Part shown: positions 57,091 through 64,000 of the stretch, piece after piece
Layout: each line of letters opens with the position of its first letter
Position numbering within the stretch: position 1 is the first letter of the stretch
Assembly (NCBI RefSeq): GCF_032854445.1
Contig: NC_088302.1
Coordinates: 38,692,191 to 38,756,190 of the forward strand
Direction of reading: 5' to 3'
DNA from: Liolophura sinensis
Taxonomy: Eukaryota > Mollusca > Polyplacophora > Chitonida > Chitonidae
DNA length: 64,000 bases
Made by a program: the position numbers and the translations under genes
The notes under the pieces: generated by a model
Told to the model about the DNA's origin: nothing
Seen by the model: only the letters and a program-made list of their open reading frames with translations
Database searches by the model: none

Positions 57091-57226
57091 GGTTAATGGG
57101 GATCAGTAACTGTCAAAACAGTATCCACTCTTACGATGTCAACAACTCCAAGCGCCTGTCGGCTCTGATTTCCCGACGGCCTTTGCGTCAGCTCAGCGAC
57201 TTCCTCTTTCCCTACTAGCAGCCATA
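57091..57226. promoter_or_regulatory. Bidirectional promoter PDZD11/RPS3A with 5'-TOP
   Basis: Only 136 bp separate the two start codons, which point away from each other. On the RPS3A side, a C followed by TTCCTCTTTCCCT at 57200-57213 is a typical terminal oligopyrimidine (TOP) start of ribosomal-protein mRNAs, giving a 5' UTR of about 26 nt. A YY1-like ATGGCGG overlaps the RPS3A start codon. An AP-1/ATF-like TGCGTCA lies at about 57184-57190. No TATA box is seen. Confidence 0.65.
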
Positions 57227-60200
57227 ATGGCGGTTGGCAAAAATAAACGTCTTACCAAAGGTGGCAAGAAGGGCGGTAAAAAGAAGATGTATGTCTAAAT
57301 ATATACATTTCCCAATAGTTTCATCATTTTACTGTCACAGACTAAGGCATGATGGATTATTACACGAATGATCTCAAAGTTATTTGATGGATAGTGACAT
57401 GACCCTATCTGCCAAAACGCCTGTACTGCATGTGTCAGAACAACAACAACGGCATAATAACGGTGTTCTGCAGATTTGTTCAACACCTTTATTGATGCGG
57501 CATGAAGTGCAGGATAAAGTTGTTCACTATTCAAGTAGAGACCGGTTTCTTGTTAAAATTGTCAAGGGTTTTAAGCAAACTATAGTAACTATAGGCCTTG
57601 CATTTCTGAGTACAATGAATGTCTTTCTGTCCGGTGCGGTATACATCCTAATGACAAAAGCCTCAAAACTTTTAGGTGCCACCAGTTTGAGTCCTGGATT
57701 GTGTGCGGATGTCTTTGGACCTTTTTGGAATTGCTTGGCATCAGCGTCTTTGCCATGAATATGAAACAGGCCCAAAGATAACTGAAACTGACCTGATGAT
57801 GGTAGCGCCCAGAAACGCAGTCCAAGATTGCTCTGACATTTTGTTTGACCAAGGATCATGCTCCTTTTAAACCTTGATGCTGTTGCCGTGGCAGTGTTTG
57901 TGGTGTTTGGGGCATGGTTGTGGTTGTATGGCCATATATTTGCTGACATTTACGTTTGTTACTTATTTGTATATCAGTTTCTTGCAAGCACAATGGCGGT
58001 CGCTTATCTATAAGCTGTGTGGGGCTGTGAGTATATAATGCTCAAACCAACCCGCTATACTGAGAGCCGCGACTTATTTGACAAGGATGGGTAACTGCAT
58101 CAGGTTTGTAAATGGACAGCGCCATGGTGTTGGTTTGGGCCCATGCTTCGCCATACAGAATTTTACCAAGCCAGACCTGAGTGCAGTCTCTTGACTTCCA
58201 GAAGTAGTAAGGCTCATCAAGGAGTTTTGTACAGTCCTAAAGATGGACAGTGAACAGTGTTAGAAACATTTTTTACTATGATGTTAGACACATTAGAAGA
58301 TACCTGGCTGGACACCAGGAGTTTTGAAATTCTGGCTAAATCTATCCACTGCACTGTATTTATGATTTTGTATGTATTTTTGTAGAGTTGATCCCTTCAC
58401 TAAAAAAGACTGGTATGACGTGAAGGCACCATGCATGTTCAACATCAGACAAATAGGCAAGACTCTTGTCACGAGGACCATGGGAACAAGTAAGTACATG
58501 TAGGCACCTTCTGCCAAAGACTTGTGTTATACAAGTGGGAATCTCTGGAGTAAACACCATCAACTGAATAGGCAAATTTAGTCCCCCCCCCCCACTCAAC
58601 TTCGTCTCCACAGAATATTTGTGGCATAATTTTCAAGCCGAAAACCATAAGTTAGGAAAACAGATTTAAGAAATCTATGTTTAACTTCTTTATGATGTAC
58701 TTTTTATAAAGGTGTGGTGTGCAAGTCATTTTCCCTTGATTCAAGAAAATAGCCAATGATGAGAGAGATGATAGAAGTTCTAGAAAGAGAGGTATATCTG
58801 TTGTGTCTGCTAGCTTTACACAAACACAGTTCTCGTGTATGGATACTTGGAAGCTTGCATTATCTCGAGCAGCTTTTGAATTGATAGTAAATTCATCATA
58901 TCCTCTTTACAGAAATTGCATCGGATGGCCTAAAGGGACGTGTGTTTGAGGTATCGCTGGCTGACCTCCAGAATGATGAAGTTGCATTCAGGAAGTTCAA
59001 ATTGGTGGCTGAGGAGGTCCAGGGCAGAAATGTGCTGACAAACTTCCACGGAATGGATCTGACCAGAGACAAGCTCTGTTCCATGGTCAAGAAGTGGCAG
59101 GTGGGTGAGGAATGCTGTTAGTGATAGTATTGTAAGACTGGAGATAATGGCAAATTGTCCAGCTCTTCACATTATTGAAAAGTTAAAGTGTTATTTACAT
59201 GGAAGTTTTGTCCTGTACCAAACAGTCTTGAGTATGGCGCAAAACACCAATGGAGTCAAATAAATCAAAATAATGTTTGGTGCTGGATGTTGTCCTTGTC
59301 CTGCTGCTTATTTCCAGGTATCAGAAATGAATGAGCTGCTTGGTGGGCAACTAAAAATGTGACAACTATTTGATCAGTGACTTGTCAGAGATCATTAGGA
59401 AAATGAATGCATTTTTAGCTCTTGTTACGAAGTAAGGAGAGGTCTCATGAAAGGTGGAAAGATGCTGTCGGTGGTGCTGTTTGGTTTAACTTTTTGGCCG
59501 ATCATAAGATTGCAGTGGCCACACATAGTACCATAGCCCATCATCGGTAGTGATTTGCATATCAAAGACCAAGGGAGTTGTTTACCTCATAGCTCAACAT
59601 TTCCTCAACCATTCACAGGGTTGCAGTTGTCACCCATAGTACATGGATTGCCAAGTGCAGTTCGCGGTATGCATATCAAAGACCTCTGCGGTAAATTTGT
59701 GCACGAACTCCCCACAGTGTATGTTACCACCACAATGATTTACAACTTCATATCATACAAAGTCACTGCTCTGCAAACCTTACAGTATAATCCTTTTAGC
59801 TTTTCTTGTTGATTTAATGGAAAGATCGTAGCACTATCTAATTAGGGTATGTGTGTATGGCAATCATTCTATTTTAATTGATGTAGAGGTCAACATTTGA
59901 ACATTTTAATGACTTGAAAATTATGCAGTTTTACAAACTGCTCATTTAGGCCAACTACCGATATTCTATGAATGCCTTGTTATGGGTAGGTTGGATTTTT
60001 TTTTTTTTTTTTTTGATTGGTGTTTTACGCCGTACTCAAGAATATTTCACTTATATGATGGCAGCCAGCATTATTGTGGGTGGAAACCGGGCAGAGCCCG
60101 GGGGAAGGGTAGGATTGAAGTATTGTTTACATTGGCAGTATTGTTGTGTACATGAGCAGTACAGTTGTGTGCATGGACAGTACTGTTGTGTGCATGGGCA

Positions 60201-63130
60201 GTATTGTTGTGTGCATGGGCAGTATTGTTGTGTGCATGGGCTGTATTGTTTGGTGTTGTACAGATCCAATGCAGATTTTCAACACAAACATGGACTTGTA
60301 CAATACCACTCCGTAATGTACCAAACCACTTCACAATGACCTATTTATTAAAATGCTGTCCGAGGACTTCAACTTCGTGACACTTTTCACGAAAAAAATT
60401 CTGCTGAACATAATAGAATCTACAGCATAAGCAGACTACTTACTGAATTCAAATTTTGATTCACATGATGCAATTGATGTCTTTCGTGTTTTATTTTTGT
60501 ATTAACACAAAAGTTTGAGTACATGTCGGGATGATATATTCCTTGTGCGCTTTTGATCTTAACTTTTGTATTTGGAGGAATTTAGAAATCAACAAATAAT
60601 GAAGTTTATTTCCCCATCCAAATTTCCTCTTCAGTGTGTACAAAAATGCGGAGAGCAAATGATAAACACAGCAGCGCCCCTCTCCCAGTGCTTTTAGTTT
60701 ACACAGTTGCCTCCCATGTTGTGTACATGGGCAGTATGATTGTGTACATGGGCAGTACTGTTGTGTACATGGGCAATATGGTTGTGTACATGGGCAATAT
60801 GGTTGTGTACATGGGCAGAACTGTTCTGTACATGGTCAGTACTGTTGTTTACATGGACAGTGCTGTTGTGTACATGGTCAGTACTGTTGTGTACATGGGC
60901 AGTGCTGTTGTGTACATGGTCAGTACTGTTGTGTACATGGGCAGTACTGTTGTGTAAATGAGCAATAAGGTGAATTACAAAATATAATTTATGCGCCAAA
61001 CAAATGAAAGGTGGCCAGTGTCAGGAGTGTGTGTTTCAGCTGTCCTACGAGTGGTAGAATTAAACTTAACCTAATTCTTCAACCTTTTCACCCAGCACTG
61101 CCACCAATCTTTTAAAACATTCTGAGAGAACTATGGGGTGTAGAGAAGTAATTTTCTGAGTTTAGTGAAGCTTGCATCCTTAGTGACACAAACAAATCAT
61201 TATTTATTTTCGTAATAATGGTAGGCATAAATTTCTCCAAAAAAAGAGCTTCAGCGGCTGCTAAGGTTGGGGATTTGCCATAGATCATAAAGTAATTCAC
61301 ATTTCTTCAGAAGTGAAGTTTTTATTTCTGTAAAGAGAAAGGAGTTACTATTCCCTCTAAATATGTACAGCTTTGTATTCCTTCAGAGGAGCTGATATCA
61401 GTTTGATCAAATGCTATTCTGTTCGCAGACGCTGATCGAGGCCCATGTGGATGTCAAGACCACAGACGGTTTCCTGCTGAGGCTGTTCTGTATTGGGTTC
61501 ACCAAGAAGAGGCAAAACCAGATGAAGAAAACCTGTTATGCCCAACACACACAGGTAAACAAAAAAACAATCTGCAGTTTTAGAATCATTTATTAATGGA
61601 CACAGGGTGTTGGTGAATGTTGTCGGACCAGACCATTCAGGCATGGCATGCTGACCGTTCTCCACTGTGAAGACTCTTTGCTAGAAAAGAGCATCACTAT
61701 CTGTTAAACTGGTGTGTTGCATCTGACTTTGCTGCAATACAGTCCTTCAGCTGTGTTTTTTATGTACTATATATTTAGCCTCTTGTATTTCCTTGTTAAT
61801 TTTGAAAAATGCCCGCAATGCATTGTTTACGAAGGAAGTGACACCAAATATTTATTTTTTTTTGTCTTCTGCTTTCACAGTCTCACCACTATGGTTGCTT
61901 TGTGTTCAAGTATAGCTCATGCTGGCTTCCTCTGCAATTGTGCAAGGGGAAGGTCCTGCAGCAACCTACGGATGGTTGTGGGTTTCCATTGGACTCCCAC
62001 TAGAATGCTAGCTGCTGCTGTATAGGTGAAATATTCTTCAGCACAATGTAAAACACTAATCTAACAAATGAATAAATACTCTGTCAACAGGTCCGAGCCA
62101 TTAGGAAGAAGATGGTTGAGATCATCACAAGAGAGGTGTCTTCTAATGACATGAAAGAAATTGTCAACAAACTGTAAGTGACATTTTGTAATAGTTCATT
62201 TTATGAATATTTCTACTTCAGTTTTGATTTGAGGTTGTCATATAGATGTAGCTTAATTAGCAGGAAGTCATACCGGAGGATTGTCACCTCTTTGGCGACA
62301 AAGAACTTATTGTTCTTTTGAAAATATACCGAAGTACATCTTACTGTACCAATAGCCCTAATGCATTTGCATGTTTGATTGGTTTGACTGTTGTCTCCTT
62401 CACAGTATTCCCGACAGCATCGGCAAAGATATAGAGAAGGCCTGCCAGGGAATCTACCCATTACACGATGTGTTTATCCGAAAAGTGAAGGTTTTGAAGA
62501 AACCTAAATTTGATGGTGAGATTTTCTGCACTTCTTGTTTCTACTTCCTTTTTAAAATTTGTGCAGCTGGCTTCCTCTCTGATCATACTGTCCGTGGGAA
62601 GTTCAGCTAGTGGATGGCTGTGGGTTTTCCCCGCTGTGTTTCCTCCCACAATAATACTGGCTGATGTGTTATAAGTGAAATATTTTTGAGCCTGACATAA
62701 AACACCAATCAAATAAATAATTGAAAATTGTGCAGTAATTATGTACAAGCACTTGTTTGTACAACTCGCTGATTTGATGAATTAAATTGTTTAATCATAT
62801 AGTACCCAAGAGTGAATGGGTTTCATCTTATACTTGCCAAGCAGAGGCATAAATCTCCATGGAAAAAAAACATTACTTGTTTTTTACTTGGTTAGGGGAA
62901 GTTTTATCGATGAATTCATTATTTCAGATTTTTCTTTTCTCCCACATCGCTGTGCCTTAAACACAAGCTATTCCGTGCTGGATTATTAGAGCCATGTTGT
63001 TGTTGTTGTTTCAGTTGGCAAGCTTATGGAGCTACACGGTGAGGGTGGCACCAAGACGGTGGTAACAGAGACCGGGGAGAAAGTGGAGCGCCCTGAAGGC
63101 TACGAACCTCCGGTTCTGGAAACCGTCTAA
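57227..63130 (+). CDS. RPS3A: Small-subunit ribosomal protein S3a (eS1), 7 exons
   Basis: A component of the 40S subunit near the mRNA exit site. Exons: 57227-57288, 58386-58489, 58913-59100, 61429-61554, 62091-62173, 62406-62515, 63015-63130. The sum is 789 nt, 262 aa (human 264), with every join in phase. It starts [16 protein letters not shown], as in other animals, and contains [76 protein letters not shown] and a tail ending [11 protein letters not shown]. The Lys-rich N-terminus ends in a phase-2 intron directly after the KKK run. Intron 3 (2.3 kb) carries two minisatellite arrays and other repeats. TOP-dependent, mTOR-responsive translation is expected from the 5' end. Confidence 0.97.
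59225..59267 (+). repeat. SINE family A tail fragment, RPS3A intron 3
   Basis: Reads 'cttgagtatggcgcaaaaca' then 'ccaatggagtcaaataaatc', the 3' end only. Confidence 0.65.
59997..60110 (-). mobile_element. SINE family A reverse copy, RPS3A intron 3
   Basis: A T-run then 'gattggtgttttacgccgta', 'ctcaagaatatttcacttat' and 'gaaaccgggcagagcccggg'. This is one of the least diverged matches to the SINE 3' half. It stops abruptly where the first 21-bp minisatellite array begins. Confidence 0.8.
60119..60252. repeat. 21-bp minisatellite, array 1, RPS3A intron 3
   Basis: About six units of 'tgttgtgtgcatgggcagta' plus one base. The last three are identical apart from the terminal change to 'gggctgta'. 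The unit length is a multiple of three, which creates misleading open frames on both strands. Confidence 0.9.
60718..60968. repeat. 21-bp minisatellite, array 2, RPS3A intron 3
   Basis: About twelve units of 'tgttgtgtacatgggcagta' plus one base, the same unit as array 1 with one characteristic A/G difference. The right half shows a 42-bp higher-order pattern alternating 'catggtcagtac' and 'catgggcagtgc'. The 100-residue open frames across it are by-products of the repeat. Confidence 0.9.
61067..61275 (+). mobile_element. MITE-like element, subfamily C, RPS3A intron 3
   Basis: Starts TAACCTAATTCTTCAACCTT. The interior has 'acattctgagagaactatgg' and 'gaagcttgcatccttagtga', the same order as 33901-34101. 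The right terminal repeat is degraded ('gctgctaaggttgggg'). Confidence 0.6.
61880..62078 (+). mobile_element. SINE family A copy, RPS3A intron 4
   Basis: Begins near 'gctttgtgttcaagtatagc' (B-box region), then 'tgctggcttcctctgcaatt', 'cctacggatggttgtgggtt' and 'ctgtataggtgaaatattct', ending in an A/T-rich tail only 12 bp before the exon 5 start. The tail forms part of the acceptor region. No tRNA A-box part is visible. Confidence 0.75.
62564..62728 (+). mobile_element. SINE family A copy, RPS3A intron 6
   Basis: Contains 'gctggcttcctctctgatca', 'ggatggctgtgggttttccc', 'cctcccacaataatactggc', 'ataagtgaaatatttttgag' and 'aacaccaatcaaataaataa'. The head is truncated. Confidence 0.8.
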
Positions 63131-63200
63131 ACCCTTCACCCCAGGCTAACAAGCAGCACACAAACAACATCTTACGTGTACACATGGGAAAATAAACCAG
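63131..63200 (+). other. RPS3A: RPS3A 3' UTR with AATAAA
   Basis: A short 3' UTR after the TAA at 63128-63130, with AATAAA at 63191-63196. This is typical of compact ribosomal-protein transcripts. Confidence 0.75.
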
Positions 63201-64000
63201 TGTGAAGGAAACATGCTGATTTTCTGTTATCTCTGGTGTTATGGTACTGATATTTTGGTAATTGTTACGAGCTGGCAGATATGATATATATACATGTAGT
63301 ATGCAGATGGTGGAAAGCAGTATTGCAAGAGAAACCTATTAAAATAAAAATAAGTGGAAATGAACTTTGAAGTTGATTAGAACAGTCAGCATTTGGAGCT
63401 TTCATCAACTCTTAAGAGGCACGAGATCCTTGGTCGATGGCCATTTCCAACTTTACGTAGTATTATTTTCCCTGTGCTGAAGTGGAAACACTTGTTGACA
63501 AAGCTTGTGGCATCAATTGAAACCATCCATCAGTGACACAGCTCCTTCAGTAGCTACTGGTCTTGAATAGAGTTTGTGTGGGCTACTTCCAAGTAACCTC
63601 TGTGACCTGTTGCTTATGGAAAAGTTTGCCTCTGTAAGGTGACAACAATTTTGTGTTTTTATCTGCGAGCTGACGCTACAAAGCCGAATATCCACAATTT
63701 TATTTTGTCTAATCTTCATGTTTTCTATGGCCTTTTGATCATGTTAATAATCAGCTGGAAAAAAATTTCTGGAATAGTTCACATTTTCAACAAATTAGAT
63801 AATTTTCAAGCTTTATTTTTCAACATTCGTCTGACATTGGATTTATTCTGTCTGTAAAAAAGGTTATACTGGCGTGGCCAACTTGCCAAAGGTCAGTTTA
63901 TCTACTCTATTTTACTTCACCCAAAATGTACCTGTAGGCTGTAATTATAAATGCCAAAAATTCTTGAGGATGGCATTAAGTCAGTGGCTACAAAGAGACA
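63201..64000. other. Downstream of RPS3A, nothing recognised
   Basis: AT-rich DNA with only short open frames. I see no family match, splice-linked coding or clear repeat. Confidence 0.5.

Noticed and set aside
56584-57109. A 168-aa minus frame and a 152-aa plus frame
   Set aside because: Only the first 30 codons of the minus frame (57090-57001) are PDZD11 exon 1. The rest is intron, and the plus frame is its antisense.
60051-60999. Several 65-107-residue open frames on both strands with repeated YMGS/HVHNST or CAWAV units
   Set aside because: They are produced by the 21-bp minisatellite, whose unit is a multiple of three and lacks stops. They lie in an RPS3A intron.
57289-62405. RPS3A introns examined for U73-type box C/D snoRNAs known in vertebrate RPS3A
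   Set aside because: ATGATGA occurs at about 58755 and a weaker match near 57792, but neither has a properly spaced CTGA and end stem. No call made.

Overview
The window is animal nuclear DNA. It is AT-rich and intron-dense: every gene is split into short exons with GT-AG introns, and the introns and intergenic DNA carry many SINE-like and MITE-like repeats. Protein similarity is to animal orthologues throughout. The commonest repeat is a tRNA-headed SINE ending in an (AAATA)n tail, with a core around 'gtataagtgaaatattcttg'. It resembles repeats I associate with molluscs and other lophotrochozoans. A mollusc, possibly a bivalve or gastropod, is therefore the best guess; this is an inference, not a proof.

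Five genes can be rebuilt exon by exon. Every exon keeps phase and each has a clear vertebrate orthologue. (1) OGT, O-GlcNAc transferase, + strand, coding 4037-20900, 22 exons, about 1037 aa. (2) HSPA4/Hsp110, - strand, coding 40890-25421, 18 exons, 831 aa. (3) PLK4, the centriole-duplication kinase, + strand, 41612-49042, 18 exons, 1024 aa. (4) PDZD11, a single-PDZ adaptor, - strand, 57090-51684, 7 exons, 151 aa. (5) RPS3A (eS1), ribosomal protein, + strand, 57227-63130, 7 exons, 262 aa. Exon sums give intact reading frames in all five, with no frameshift or premature stop.

The layout is OGT> <HSPA4 PLK4> <PDZD11 RPS3A>. HSPA4/PLK4 (721 bp between ATGs) and PDZD11/RPS3A (136 bp) are head-to-head pairs with possible shared promoters. 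OGT/HSPA4 and PLK4/PDZD11 are tail-to-tail. The HSPA4 promoter holds a perfect three-unit heat-shock element upstream of a TATA-like box, and RPS3A has a 5'-TOP-like start. The genes do not form one pathway. They are housekeeping and cell-cycle genes: nutrient-sensing glycosylation, protein folding, centriole copying, a membrane-protein adaptor and translation.

Positions 1-4036 hold no recognisable gene apart from the OGT promoter. Positions 21560-24630 and 63200-64000 hold only repeats or nothing I can name. I see no prokaryotic, viral or CRISPR-like system. The most interesting material is non-genic: several TIR-bounded MITE families, SINE copies with visible target-site duplications, a 24-bp minisatellite running into a splice donor, a possible SINE-derived cassette exon in OGT, and the heat-shock promoter.
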